Part shown: piece after piece, positions 1 through 9,586 of the stretch
How positions within the stretch are numbered: the first letter of the stretch is position 1
Layout of the letters: each line of letters begins with the position of its first letter
Source: Lysobacterales bacterium
GTDB lineage: Bacteria > Pseudomonadota > Gammaproteobacteria > Xanthomonadales > SZUA-36
Reading direction: 5' to 3'
DNA: 38,514 nucleotides
NCBI GenBank assembly: GCA_013042915.1
Contig: JABDPF010000021.1
Coordinates: forward strand, 1 to 38,514
Notes under the pieces: generated by a model
What the model was told of the DNA's origin: nothing
The model's database searches: none
Seen by the model: the letters and a program-made list of their open reading frames with translations, nothing else
Program-made: the position numbers and the translations under genes

Positions 1-302
1 CATCTTCGGAAGCGCGCAAGAAGTTCAGCAAGATCGCCAAGGAAGAAGGTTGGGCCGGTGACGAGCACCAATGGCTGTGGAGTTCACGGATCGGCGGAAA
101 GTCGAAACTTCTGCTGGTTGTTCCGCATTCAGACTTCGCCGACATGACGCCTCCCGAGACGACGTTTTACGAGTTCATGACGACCAAGATGAGCGCGGAC
201 GAGGCCGACGCGATGTTCGACAACTTCGGTTCAGGATTCTCGGGGTCCGAATTCACCGTTTGGATGCACCGGGAGGACCTGTCGATCAACGATAGCGAGT
301 AG
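1..302 (+). CDS. C-terminal end of an unrecognised protein (5' truncated)
   Basis: An open frame enters from the left edge, with its first complete codon at position 3, and stops at TAG 300-302, giving about 99 residues. The tail is soluble and acidic, with a WLW motif, a short hydrophobic strand (LLLVVPH), an ADMTPPE segment and a C-terminus ending in DSE. I do not recognise the family. The frame was preferred over the overlapping frame starting at 71 because its composition is balanced and protein-like, whereas the other is very Arg-rich. A strong hairpin terminator follows 21 bp after the stop, which supports this as the real 3' end of a transcribed gene. No function is proposed. Confidence 0.6.
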   Translation, partial: SSEARKKFSKIAKEEGWAGDEHQWLWSSRIGGKSKLLLVVPHSDFADMTPPETTFYEFMTTKMSADEADAMFDNFGSGFSGSEFTVWMHREDLSINDSE

Positions 303-323
303 GATCAAGACCAGGGTAAGTAG

Positions 324-351
324 AAAACCCGCGGATTTCCGCGGGTTTTTT
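324..351. terminator. Intrinsic terminator, probably bidirectional
   Basis: An 11-bp perfect stem (324-334 with 339-349) encloses a 4-nt ATTT loop. It has a GC-rich core, an A-run on the left and a T-run on the right. It lies between the stop of the plus-strand gene at 302 and the stop of the minus-strand GNAT gene at 417, so it can end transcripts from both sides. Confidence 0.88.
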
Positions 352-416
352 AGTGCAGACATTTCTGGAGTTGATGGTGCTGTCGAATGACCAAGCTCTC
401 AGAACCGTGGCGGGCT

Positions 417-716
417 TCAACCGGTTGGACGCCGCAACACGTCGCGGTCGTCAGGATGGCGCTCGAACTTGCGGACGACATAACTGCAGGTCGGCGTGAC
501 CTGCAGCCGTTCGCGCCGGGCGTAATCCACCATCGCGCGATACAACTGGCTCGCGAGCCCCTGGCCTTCGAATTCTTTCGCGACCCGGGTGTGGTTGACG
601 ATGATGTGCCCGTCGCCCGCGTTGCGGTAGGTCATGACGGCTTTGCGGCCGATCAGGAATTCACCGCCGCTGGCCGAGGCTTTATGGATTACGTGTTCCG
701 ATTCGCTGTTCATCAT
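417..716 (-). CDS. GNAT-family N-acetyltransferase (COG2388/YjdJ-like)
   Basis: This 99-residue protein looks like a single short GNAT domain of the COG2388 type. Such proteins transfer an acetyl group from acetyl-CoA to a substrate that is unknown for this subfamily. The central segment has the expected strand, then the EGQGLASQLYRAM acetyl-CoA-binding loop and helix (about residues 50-62), and ends with the typical P-T-C-S-Y-V stretch and HPDD. The length is usual for the family. A GGAGG sequence at 722-726 precedes two adjacent ATG codons. The first (716) has a 5-nt spacing and the second (713) an 8-nt spacing, so either could be used. The gene is a single unit closed by the terminator at 324-351. 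Substrate and role cannot be read from context. Confidence 0.85.
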   Translation of the reverse strand: MMNSESEHVIHKASASGGEFLIGRKAVMTYRNAGDGHIIVNHTRVAKEFEGQGLASQLYRAMVDYARRERLQVTPTCSYVVRKFERHPDDRDVLRRPTG

Positions 717-721
717 TTTTT

Positions 722-742
722 CCTCCCGGCAAATGTGCCGGG
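722..742 (-). promoter_or_regulatory. Hairpin overlapping the GNAT ribosome-binding site
   Basis: Arms CCCGGC (725-730) and GCCGGG (737-742) form a 6-bp stem with a 6-nt loop. On the minus strand the 3' arm ends inside the GGGAGG ribosome-binding site of the GNAT gene (722-727). Part of the site would be paired when the hairpin forms. Whether this regulates translation is inference. Confidence 0.35.
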
Positions 743-863
743 TTCATGACGTTGTAGTCAGACTCCAGTTGGCCTGCGGAGCCGCAGGCGGGAACAGGGA
801 AGCGAGACTCCTTAAATGCCGCTCCGCCCGACAATACCCAACCGATCTCCAATAGCGATCTGA

Positions 864-1103
864 CTATTGACCGTCTCCGTCATCGAGCTTTCTGTTTCGC
901 TCATACTTTTCAAAAGTGGCATCGACCCGCGCGCGGCACTCGTTGTACTGGGCCAGGTTGGCGGAGAGGTCCGCACACTCGTTTTGGGCGCCCACCTTCG
1001 ATGGCTCGACAGACGGGGCCGACGCACAGCCTCCGCACAAGATCGCCGTCGCCAGAATCGCTACTTTTGGATGAATCACGTCCCTAATCTTCCTCGTATT
1101 CAA
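864..1103 (-). CDS. Small hypothetical protein, possible lipoprotein
   Basis: This is a 79-residue frame beginning with TTG at 1103. A GTG at 1079 would give a 71-residue product and places the hydrophobic segment closer to the N-terminus. The start VIHPKVAILATAIL followed by CGGC-ASAPS looks like a lipoprotein signal sequence, but position -3 before the Cys is Cys rather than Leu, so the lipobox is imperfect. The rest is a short polar, probably helical domain with two Cys (ECADL and ECRAR), ending in an acidic tail. It matches no family I can name. It lies alone between the rpoD terminator and the GNAT gene on the same strand. Real expression is plausible but not certain. Confidence 0.5.
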   Translation of the reverse strand: MNTRKIRDVIHPKVAILATAILCGGCASAPSVEPSKVGAQNECADLSANLAQYNECRARVDATFEKYERNRKLDDGDGQ

Positions 1104-1230
1104 TTAACGCTTCACCAATGCGGTGCATCCAACCATTCACAGTTCACCGGGCCGCAACCGAGTGGCCTGGGTAACCGAATCGCGCACACGCATCGGTTCC
1201 AATGCATCGCAAGCCGCCACGCCGCTATCC

Positions 1231-1257
1231 AAAAAAGCCCGCGGTCGCGGGCTTTTT
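1231..1257 (-). terminator. Intrinsic terminator after rpoD
   Basis: The GC stem GCCCGCG/CGCGGGC (1237-1243 with 1246-1252) is extended by A-T pairs and has T-runs on both strands. It sits 26 bp beyond the rpoD stop. On the minus strand it reads as a hairpin followed by six T residues. It closes the rpsU-yqeY-dnaG-rpoD operon. Confidence 0.9.
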
Positions 1258-1282
1258 ATTTTTGCGCGGATTACGCGGTGGC

Positions 1283-3160
<1,878 letters not shown>

Positions 3161-3231
3161 AAATTTTTCAACGCCAACTAACTATAGTTGAAGATCACGA
3201 ACCCGGCGACAGGTTGCATGTGCGATATCAC

Positions 3232-4968
3232 TTACTCTTCCCCTTGCAAGCGTCCGATTAACTCCTGGCGTCTGTTTTGCAATGCCAGAAGCTCGCTTTT
3301 CTGTTCAGGGCCCAGGTCGACGATTTTAGGCATCTCCGCGATGCGGGCCTCCGTCCACTGCAGCTCCAAGCCTGTCACCGCATCACGAAATTCCCGGGCC
3401 CGCTGCTCGTCGTCTCCGGGCAATTGCCAGGTAGCCAATTTTTCAAGGTGCGAACGCGCGGGATGGTCGTGCAAAAGTTCCAATAGCTGAGCGGTAGTCA
3501 TATTGGGGCTTTTGGAGCAGAAGTCAACCAATTCGAGCCATATTTCAAAGCCTTTTAAAGTGCAGCCCTGCAGCGCCTCGTCGTGGTCGTGCGCGGCCGA
3601 ACCTGCCAGGGACGGATCCTGCACGAGATGCGCCAGCGCAACGCGCATCGGAGTGCGCTGCAGTGCGGGTCGACCGGTCGTTTGTCGAGCCCCCCGCGCC
3701 GACGTTATCGAGGCCCGGCTCCTGAGTCGATGCTGGGCGAGGGTGCCGAGCCTTTCGAACATCATGTCGCGAAACACCCCGTCGGGGATCACCTCCAGCG
3801 CCGGCCGGGCCTTGGCCACCAAGCGGGCGCGCCCGTCCAGCGCGGCCATGTCGACCTCTGCGGTGAAATGCTCGAAAAAATAGTCCGAGAGGGGCTGCGC
3901 CGCATCGAGGCGACGATTGAACGCCTCGGCGCCTTCCTGCCGCACCATGCTGTCGGGATCCTCTCCCTCGGGCAGGAAGAGAAAGCGTGCCTGGCGCCCA
4001 TCCTTCAATCGCGGAAGCGTGTTTTCAAGCGCTCGCCAGGCCGCCTGCCGTCCGGCACGATCGCCATCGAAGCAGAAGATGACCTCGTCCGCGGCTCTAA
4101 AAAGCAGCTCGGCGTGATCACCCGTTGTGGCCGTCCCCAGCGTGGCCACGCAGTTGCGCAGGCCGAATTGTGCCAGCGCCACCACGTCCATGTAACCCTC
4201 CACCACCAGGATACGCTCCAGCTTCGCCTCGCTGCGGCGGGCCAGATACAGGCCGTAGAGTTCGCGCCCTTTGTGAAACAGCTCGGTTTCCGGAGAATTA
4301 AGATACTTCGGACCGTCGTCACCCAGCGCCCGGCCGCCGAAAGCGATCACCCGGCCGCGCCGGTCGTGGATCGGGAACATGATTCGATGGCGAAATTTAT
4401 CGTACTCGCCGCTGCGGCCCTTGCTGATCATGCCGGCCTTGCGCAGGTGGTCGAGGCGCTTCTCATCCGTGCCCAGTTTGCCGATCAGCCCGTCCCAACC
4501 GGGCGGCGCGTACCCGATACCGAAGTCCTTCGCGACTTCACCCGAGAGACCGCGCTGCTTCAAGTACGCGACGGCCTCGGAATTGTCCTTGAGTTGTTGC
4601 TGGTAAAAAACGGCGGCCTTGTCGAGCAACTCGTAGAGCCCGGCAGACGGCCGCGGCCGGCTTGACGCCTCGCGCGGCACCTGCAGCCCGGCGTGGCGAG
4701 CGAGCTCTTCCACCGCATCCACGAACTCGAGGCCCTCGTAGTTCATCATGAAACCAATGGCCGAGCCGTGCGCTCCGCAACCGAAACAGTGGTAGAACTG
4801 CTTTTGCGGGCTGACGGTGAAGGAGGGGGTTTTTTCGTCGTGGAAGGGGCAACAGGCCTGGAATTCGCGGCCGGCTTTTTTCAGGGGTACACGGCGCTCG
4901 ATAATCTCGACGATATCGATACGCCCAAGCAACTCTTCGATAAATGAATCGGGGATCAGGCCGCCCAC
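3232..4968 (-). CDS. dnaG: DNA primase DnaG
   Basis: DnaG makes RNA primers for the replication fork. This 578-residue protein has the N-terminal CHC2 zinc finger (C40, H43, C61, C64), the RNA polymerase/TOPRIM core and a C-terminal region that should bind DnaB helicase. In the TOPRIM domain, E257 (VVEGYMD) and the DGD pair D301/D303 are the metal-binding acidic residues. The GTG start at 4968 gives MGGLIP, which aligns with the E. coli start MAGRIP, and no other in-frame start fits. The gene begins 12 bp after the yqeY stop, so the two are probably translated from one mRNA. Size and motifs are normal. Confidence 0.97.
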   Translation of the reverse strand: MGGLIPDSFIEELLGRIDIVEIIERRVPLKKAGREFQACCPFHDEKTPSFTVSPQKQFYHCFGCGAHGSAIGFMMNYEGLEFVDAVEELARHAGLQVPREASSRPRPSAGLYELLDKAAVFYQQQLKDNSEAVAYLKQRGLSGEVAKDFGIGYAPPGWDGLIGKLGTDEKRLDHLRKAGMISKGRSGEYDKFRHRIMFPIHDRRGRVIAFGGRALGDDGPKYLNSPETELFHKGRELYGLYLARRSEAKLERILVVEGYMDVVALAQFGLRNCVATLGTATTGDHAELLFRAADEVIFCFDGDRAGRQAAWRALENTLPRLKDGRQARFLFLPEGEDPDSMVRQEGAEAFNRRLDAAQPLSDYFFEHFTAEVDMAALDGRARLVAKARPALEVIPDGVFRDMMFERLGTLAQHRLRSRASITSARGARQTTGRPALQRTPMRVALAHLVQDPSLAGSAAHDHDEALQGCTLKGFEIWLELVDFCSKSPNMTTAQLLELLHDHPARSHLEKLATWQLPGDDEQRAREFRDAVTGLELQWTEARIAEMPKIVDLGPEQKSELLALQNRRQELIGRLQGEE

Positions 4969-4980
4969 AGGCCTAATCGC

Positions 4981-5427
4981 TCACGACATCAAGTGGGTCT
5001 TGACGGACTGGCTGACGGACTTCATGTCGGCTCGGCCCTGCACCTTCGGACGCAGGGCGTTCATGACCGAACCCATGTCCTTGATGCTGCTCGCCCTGGT
5101 CTCAGAGATGGTGTTCTTGATCAGCTCGGCGAGTTCGTCTTCACCCAGCTGGGCGGGGAGATAGGTCTGTATGAGTCCCAGTTCAAAGGCTTCCTGTTCG
5201 GCCAGGTCGTCCCGACCGGCCTCGCGGTACTGGTCCAGCGACTCGCGGCGTTGCTTCGTCATCTTGTCGAGCACGGCCAGTACCTGCGCATCGTCGAGCT
5301 CAATGCGCTCGTCCACTTCTTTTTGCTTGATCGCAGCCGTTACCAGGCGCAAAACCGCCAACCGCTCGCGCTCCTGCGCGCGCATGGCGTTTTTGACGTC
5401 TTCCTGGATACGATGCTTGAGGGACAT
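4981..5427 (-). CDS. yqeY: GatB/YqeY domain protein
   Basis: The 148-residue protein belongs to the stand-alone YqeY family, which is related to the C-terminal tRNA-recognition domain of GatB amidotransferase subunits. It is all-helical and highly charged. It starts MSLKHRIQEDVKNAMR and has the typical RLVTAAIKQKEVDER and LGLIQTYLPAQL segments. The cellular role is not settled for the family. Its position between rpsU and dnaG is common in gammaproteobacteria. Gaps of 6 bp to rpsU and 12 bp to dnaG indicate cotranscription. Confidence 0.95.
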   Translation of the reverse strand: MSLKHRIQEDVKNAMRAQERERLAVLRLVTAAIKQKEVDERIELDDAQVLAVLDKMTKQRRESLDQYREAGRDDLAEQEAFELGLIQTYLPAQLGEDELAELIKNTISETRASSIKDMGSVMNALRPKVQGRADMKSVSQSVKTHLMS

Positions 5428-5433
5428 GCAGCC

Positions 5434-5649
5434 TTAATAAAGGCGGGTGCGACGAACCGCTTCCCGCGACAGGCGACGCATATTACGCTTCACGGCCGCG
5501 GCGGCCTTGCGCTTGCGCTCCTGGGTGGGCTTTTCGTAGTACTCGCGGCGGCGGGTTTCAGCCAGCACACCGGCTTTCTCACAGGACCGCTTGAAGCGGC
5601 GCAGCGCGTACTCGAAGGGCTCGTTTTCGCGAACTTTAACACTCGGCAT
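5434..5649 (-). CDS. rpsU: 30S ribosomal protein S21
   Basis: This 71-residue basic protein has the full S21 signature: [19 protein letters not shown], then [10 protein letters not shown], and the Arg/Lys-rich tail ending RRTRLY. S21 sits on the 30S platform and helps initiation on mRNAs. It is the first gene of the macromolecular synthesis operon. A GGAAGAG ribosome-binding site lies about 10 nt before ATG 5649, and a promoter candidate lies at 5704-5733. Confidence 0.98.
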   Translation of the reverse strand: MPSVKVRENEPFEYALRRFKRSCEKAGVLAETRRREYYEKPTQERKRKAAAAVKRNMRRLSREAVRRTRLY

Positions 5650-5703
5650 GTAAAATCACTCTTCCTTTTGCCGCTCTCACGACGTTAATGGGTGTAGCCG
5701 AGC

Positions 5704-5733
5704 ATTTTACCCCGAATTCCGTGGCGTGTGCAA
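5704..5733 (-). promoter_or_regulatory. Candidate sigma-70 promoter for rpsU operon
   Basis: On the minus strand, TTGCAC (5728-5733) and TAAAAT (5704-5709) are separated by 18 bp. The -10 matches consensus at 5 of 6 positions and the -35 at 3 of 6. The start point would be near 5697, about 48 nt before the rpsU ATG. I see no LexA-type box here, unlike E. coli. Confidence 0.5.
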
Positions 5734-5752
5734 AGTCGAGGACGTTTTTTTG

Positions 5753-7318
5753 TTATCGACGGGCGAAGCCCACCACGCCGCCGCGCCGCGGGTCACCTGC
5801 GCCATCGAAAACGCCACCCTCTTCCACCGATACGGTGTGCACCCCGCCGAAAAACAGGTTCTTATCGGGCCAGAGATGGCTGGATGGAACCGATGCGTCC
5901 AACGCGGTGAGCGCCTTGCTGGGAATTCCCGGCTCGATGCTCAGCAATCGGCCTTCGAGGTGGATGCGCGGTGCCTCAACGGCTTCGCGCGGCGCCATGC
6001 CGAAATCAAGCAGGTTCACTAGGGTCTGGGTCACCGCGCTGCGAATGCGGTTAGCACCGCCAGAACCCAGGGCAAAGCGTTTTCCCTGTGGCGTTTCGGC
6101 GATCGTGGGCGACATCATCGAAGCCAGGCGCGTGTCCGCTTTCCAGCGATTGAAACCGGCCGGGTGCAGGTCTTCCTCGCCCAGCATGTTGTTGAGCATG
6201 ATCCCGGTCCCGGGCAGCACGAACCCGCATCCTTCGCCGTTCGACGCAGTCAGGCTGGCGATGCTGCCTTCCGCGTCGGCCACGCTGATGTGCGTGGTGC
6301 CGCGGCTGAACAGCGAATGGGTATCCAGCGAGGCCTGCCATTCGCGAATGGTCTCTTCGTCGAGCAAACGCCCCATCACCTCGCGGTCCAGGCCCCCTTC
6401 CATCGAATATTCATGGCGCGCTACGCTCGCGGCCCGCATTCCGCGCAGCAGGTTCATGAAGTGCGCCTCGCTGCCCCATTCGGTATCCTCGGAATCCCAA
6501 TCGCTCATCACGCCCAGCGCAAACGCCACCAGGCAGCCGCCCGGCGACGGCGGCGGATTGATCGCCACTCTGGCGCCGCGGTAGCGGAAAACCACGGGAT
6601 CCCGCCGCTCGACCCGGTAGCCCGCGAGGTCGTCGCGCGTCAGAAAACCGCCGTGTTCCTCGCACTCACTCGCCAGCCGGGCGGCCCACTCGCCCCGGTA
6701 GAACAGGTCCGGGCCCTCCGCGGCGAGTGCCTCGAAGGCACCGGCGATATCGGCGTTGGAAAAGCGTTCGCCTTCGTGAATCAATTCGCCCGGGCGTGTG
6801 GGAGATTCAAACAGCGCAAAGGACCGGGGAGTTGCGCGCATGATGGGTTCCAGGATCCGCACCACGTACGCATGAAAATAGTCTGCCTCGATTCCCTCCC
6901 GAGCCAGGCAAGCCGCCGGGGCCATGATCTCGGCGATCGGCATCCGGCCCAGTTCCCTATGCGCCTCGAAGATGCCTGCAATCACGCCCGGCACGGCGCT
7001 CGAGCCCAGGCCGATATGAAACTCCTGTGCCGCCGTACCGAAATTGGCAATGATCGGGTAAAAATCAATGTTTTGCGGATCACGATGTCGCTTGGGTGTG
7101 TGGCAGAAGAAATCGTAGACACACGGTTTTGCGCCTTCCGGCAGCGCCATCAGGAAACCACCACCGCCGAGGCTGGCCAGCAGCGGCTCGGCCACAGACG
7201 CCGTGCACAGAGCACCGAGCACGGCGTCGAACGCATTGCCGCCCGCTTCGAGGATATCGACCGCGGTTTGTGTGACTTCGGCGCTGCCCGAGGCGGCAAC
7301 ACCCGCGTAGCTGGTCAA
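5753..7318 (-). CDS. ggt: Gamma-glutamyltransferase (GGT), no signal peptide
   Basis: This N-terminal nucleophile hydrolase family cleaves gamma-glutamyl bonds (glutathione and conjugates) or transfers the glutamyl group. The precursor normally self-cleaves before a catalytic Thr. Here that Thr is T341 in [13 protein letters not shown]. The small-subunit motifs [22 protein letters not shown] and GSGGANR follow. The N-terminal AAS-x(13)[10 protein letters not shown] motif and SLGGGGFLM are also normal. I chose TTG 7318 because an AAGG site lies 9 nt upstream, an extended -10 lies at 7352-7360, and the product (521 aa) then begins at the conserved region. In-frame ATG 7387 and GTG 7402 exist but would overlap the tsaD promoter. 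No start gives a signal peptide, so the enzyme is probably cytoplasmic. It separates rpsU from tsaD, which are usually adjacent and divergent. Confidence 0.88.
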   Translation of the reverse strand: MTSYAGVAASGSAEVTQTAVDILEAGGNAFDAVLGALCTASVAEPLLASLGGGGFLMALPEGAKPCVYDFFCHTPKRHRDPQNIDFYPIIANFGTAAQEFHIGLGSSAVPGVIAGIFEAHRELGRMPIAEIMAPAACLAREGIEADYFHAYVVRILEPIMRATPRSFALFESPTRPGELIHEGERFSNADIAGAFEALAAEGPDLFYRGEWAARLASECEEHGGFLTRDDLAGYRVERRDPVVFRYRGARVAINPPPSPGGCLVAFALGVMSDWDSEDTEWGSEAHFMNLLRGMRAASVARHEYSMEGGLDREVMGRLLDEETIREWQASLDTHSLFSRGTTHISVADAEGSIASLTASNGEGCGFVLPGTGIMLNNMLGEEDLHPAGFNRWKADTRLASMMSPTIAETPQGKRFALGSGGANRIRSAVTQTLVNLLDFGMAPREAVEAPRIHLEGRLLSIEPGIPSKALTALDASVPSSHLWPDKNLFFGGVHTVSVEEGGVFDGAGDPRRGGVVGFARR

Positions 7319-7351
7319 AAGACTTTGCCTTCTGCTGGAAAACAGGCAGAC

Positions 7352-7360
7352 ATTATCGCA
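7352..7360 (-). promoter_or_regulatory. Candidate extended -10 promoter for ggt
   Basis: On the minus strand TGC-GATAAT forms an extended -10 element with no good -35. A start point near 7344 would leave a leader of about 25 nt before TTG 7318, with AAGG (7328-7331) inside it. Confidence 0.4.
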
Positions 7361-7380
7361 TGCCAATTGGACCGCAGGCA

Positions 7381-7409
7381 TTGCCATTCCAGGCCGCTGC
7401 ACCTATAAC
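7381..7409 (+). promoter_or_regulatory. Candidate sigma-70 promoter for tsaD
   Basis: TTGCCA (7381-7386) and TATAAC (7404-7409) are separated by exactly 17 bp. Each matches consensus at 5 of 6 positions. The expected start point, 6-8 nt after the -10, falls at or next to the A of the tsaD ATG (7417), which predicts a leaderless or nearly leaderless mRNA. Confidence 0.55.
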
Positions 7410-7416
7410 AGGAACC

Positions 7417-8433
7417 ATGTTGATCCTCGGCATAGAAACTTCCTGCGACGAGACCGGCGTCGCGCTATACGACGGTAAGCGAGGCCTCCTGGCGCATTCG
7501 CTATACTCTCAGGCCCACGTGCACGCCGAATACGGTGGCGTGGTGCCTGAAATCGCCTCGCGCGACCACGTGCGGAAGCTGATACCCCTGCTCGAAGAGT
7601 GCCTGAACAAGGCGGGTTGCGGCAGGAATGACATCGACGCGGTTGCCTACACCTCAGGGCCCGGACTGGTCGGCGCCCTGTTGGTCGGCGCGTCCACCGG
7701 GCGTGCAATGGCCGCCGCGCTGGGTGTCCCCGCCATCGCCGTCCACCACATGGAAGGCCACCTGCTGGCGCCGATGCTGGAAGCAAATCCGCCGGCTTTC
7801 CCGTTCGTCGCGCTGCTCGTATCGGGTGGCCACAGCATGCTGGTCGAGGTCGCCGAAATCGGCTCCTACCGCGTGCTTGGCGAAACCCTGGACGACGCCG
7901 CCGGGGAAGCGTTCGATAAAACCGCGAAGCTGCTGGGCCTCGGTTACCCCGGGGGACCGGCCGTGGCCAAGGCCGCCGAGAAGGGCGATCCGGACAAGTA
8001 CCGTTTCCCCCGACCGATGACGGATCGGCCAGGACTCGAATTCAGCTTCAGCGGCCTGAAAACGCACACGCGGAACCTGTTTCAAAAACACCAGAACGAA
8101 CCGAACGCCGTCGAGGATATCGCCGCGGGCTTCCAGAAGGCGGTCGTCGAGACCATGGTGATCAAGTGCCGCCGGGCTATGAAGCAAACCCGTTGCGAGC
8201 AATTGGTGATCGCGGGCGGGGTTGGAGCCAACCGAATGCTGCGCAAGTCACTGTCTGAAGCCGGTCGCAAGTTCGGCTGGAGGGTTTCCTACCCCCGCAT
8301 CGAATTTTGTACAGACAACGGCGCGATGATCGCGCTGGCGGGCTATTACCGGCTTCAAGCCGGGCAGACCGAACCCGAAATCATCCGCGCCCGGCCACGT
8401 TGGCCGGTTCGTGAGCTGGCCAGCCTGGCCTGA
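7417..8433 (+). CDS. tsaD: tRNA N6-adenosine threonylcarbamoyltransferase TsaD
   Basis: TsaD (Gcp/Kae1 family) transfers the threonylcarbamoyl group to A37 of tRNAs that read ANN codons, working with TsaB and TsaE. The product from ATG 7417 is 338 residues, essentially the E. coli length, and begins [14 protein letters not shown]. The metal-binding pair H111 and H115 lies in [15 protein letters not shown] nucleotide motifs [32 protein letters not shown] and [10 protein letters not shown] are all present. A longer in-frame GTG/ATG start upstream was rejected because it lies across the promoter. TsaC, which makes the activated intermediate, is encoded at 27337-27903; TsaB and TsaE are not in the window. 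folB follows after 9 bp. Confidence 0.98.
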   Translation: MLILGIETSCDETGVALYDGKRGLLAHSLYSQAHVHAEYGGVVPEIASRDHVRKLIPLLEECLNKAGCGRNDIDAVAYTSGPGLVGALLVGASTGRAMAAALGVPAIAVHHMEGHLLAPMLEANPPAFPFVALLVSGGHSMLVEVAEIGSYRVLGETLDDAAGEAFDKTAKLLGLGYPGGPAVAKAAEKGDPDKYRFPRPMTDRPGLEFSFSGLKTHTRNLFQKHQNEPNAVEDIAAGFQKAVVETMVIKCRRAMKQTRCEQLVIAGGVGANRMLRKSLSEAGRKFGWRVSYPRIEFCTDNGAMIALAGYYRLQAGQTEPEIIRARPRWPVRELASLA

Positions 8434-8442
8434 GGGCAACGC

Positions 8443-8805
8443 ATGGATCGTGTGTTCATCGAAAACCTGACCGTCGAGACCGTGATCGGCATTTTTGACT
8501 GGGAGCGGGAAATCCGGCAAACCGTGGCGCTCGACCTGGAGATGGCCTTCGACATCCGAAAGGCGGCGGCCAGCGACCGGATCGAGGACACCCTGGACTA
8601 CAAGTCGGTGGCAAAACGGCTAATCCGCTTTGTCGAGCAGAGCGAATTCCAGCTGGTGGAAACCCTGGCCGAACGCTGTGCCGGGATTGTCCTGGCAGAG
8701 TTCCCGGTTGCGTGGCTCCGCCTCAGGCTCAGCAAACCCGGCGCCGTTCGGGGCTCCAGCGCCGTCGGTGTCATCATTGAACGCGAGAGGCAACCCGAAC
8801 CATGA
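8443..8805 (+). CDS. folB: Dihydroneopterin aldolase FolB
   Basis: FolB converts 7,8-dihydroneopterin to 6-hydroxymethyl-7,8-dihydropterin and glycolaldehyde in folate synthesis. The 120-residue product has the usual size and the family pattern: DRVFIENLTVETVIGIFDWE at the N-terminus (with the catalytic-region Glu), DYKSVAKRL in the middle, LAERCAG, and the C-terminal LSKPGAVRGSSAVGV containing the conserved Lys. GAGGG precedes ATG 8443. Its stop overlaps the folK start as ATGA, so the two steps of the pathway are translationally coupled. Confidence 0.95.
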   Translation: MDRVFIENLTVETVIGIFDWEREIRQTVALDLEMAFDIRKAAASDRIEDTLDYKSVAKRLIRFVEQSEFQLVETLAERCAGIVLAEFPVAWLRLRLSKPGAVRGSSAVGVIIERERQPEP

Positions 8806-9284
8806 CCACCGCTTATCTCGGCATCGGCAGCAACATCGACGCCCCCAAGCACGTTCCCGCCGGTATACAGGCCTTGCGCGACACCTTCGACGACGTTGCG
8901 TTTTCTCCTGTCTACCAGAGTCCCGCGATCGGCCTTGAAGGGGATGATTTCCTGAACCTGGTGGCCCGGGTGGAGACGGATCTGCCGCCCCTGGACCTGG
9001 ACGCCGCCCTGCACGCCATCGAAGACAAGCAAGGACGCGACCGCACCCAGCCGCGCTGGTCCAGCCGCACGCTGGATATCGACATCCTGCTTTACGGCGA
9101 CCTCTGGTTACTGGGACCGAAGCTGGAAATTCCACGTAAGGAAATCCTGACCGCCGCTCACGTTCTCAAGCCTCTAGCCGACCTCTCCCCCGACCTGGTC
9201 CACCCGGTGGAACGCAAACCCATCAAGGAACTCTGGGCGGCGCTCTCCCGCGAAGGTCTGCAGTTGCAGCCATACGCTCTGTAG
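8802..9284 (+). CDS. folK: 2-amino-4-hydroxy-6-hydroxymethyldihydropteridine pyrophosphokinase FolK
   Basis: FolK transfers pyrophosphate from ATP to the pterin made by FolB. The 160-residue protein shows the complete HPPK pattern: AYLGIGSN near the start, YQSPAIGLEGDDFLNLV, and the signature RWSSRTLDIDILLYGD with the two metal-binding Asp residues (DID). C-terminal HVLKPLADLSPDLVHP is also typical. It starts inside the folB stop codon (ATGA). No folP follows; instead a 302-bp non-coding stretch with an inverted-repeat element separates it from a convergent pteridine reductase gene. Confidence 0.96.
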   Translation: MTTAYLGIGSNIDAPKHVPAGIQALRDTFDDVAFSPVYQSPAIGLEGDDFLNLVARVETDLPPLDLDAALHAIEDKQGRDRTQPRWSSRTLDIDILLYGDLWLLGPKLEIPRKEILTAAHVLKPLADLSPDLVHPVERKPIKELWAALSREGLQLQPYAL

Positions 9285-9317
9285 CTTCCTTCCTGTAACG
9301 GTAGCGCCCACATTTAA

Positions 9318-9534
9318 CCCGGCCGTACTGTCGGGGTATCCCTGTCCGGTTCATGTCCGGCGGTCGCCTGCGGCGACTGCCCTCGCGATCGATCCGCTGA
9401 CGGCGCCGCCCTGAAGGCACATCCTGTACCATCAGGGCTCGATTCGCCGTCCAGGCGAATCGTCCCCTGCGCTCCTCGCCTGCTCGGCGCCAGCCTTGAT
9501 ATTCACCGCACAGGGATACCCCGACAGCCCGGCC
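9318..9534. mobile_element. MITE-like element with terminal inverted repeats
   Basis: The 302-bp gap between folK and the pteridine reductase gene holds an 18-bp perfect inverted repeat, CTGTCGGGGTATCCCTGT at 9328-9345 and its complement at 9510-9527. With two mismatches it extends outward to GGCC. Both ends carry the direct repeat CCCGGCC (9318-9324 and 9528-9534), which could be a target duplication, although GGCC is self-complementary and part of the inverted repeat. Inside are hairpins 9363-9377 (GTCGCC/GGCGAC), 9409-9437 (CCCTGA/TCAGGG) and 9440-9462 (9-bp stem, 5-nt loop). I see no protein. I see no second copy in this window. Confidence 0.5.
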
Positions 9535-9568
9535 TGGGGCTCCGGCAGAGAATGGTATGAAGGCACGT

Positions 9569-9580
9569 GTGGGTACCCAC
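9569..9580. repeat. 12-bp perfect palindrome next to reductase stop
   Basis: GTGGGTACCCAC is fully self-complementary and lies 6 bp beyond the stop of the pteridine reductase gene. It has no loop or T-run, so it is not a standard terminator. It could be a protein-binding site; no function is assigned. Confidence 0.4.
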
Positions 9581-9586
9581 CGGTAA

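Noticed and set aside
771-790. CCTGCGG/CCGCAGG inverted repeat as terminator of the small lipoprotein gene
   Set aside because: Only a two-base loop and no T-run on either strand; function unclear.
1104-1230. Possible tRNA downstream of rpoD, as with ileX in E. coli
   Set aside because: Neither strand shows a GTTCRANYC T-loop or a seven-base acceptor stem at the right spacing.
6164-7408. 414-codon plus-strand open frame
   Set aside because: Antisense of ggt, His/Arg/Gln-rich, without motifs.
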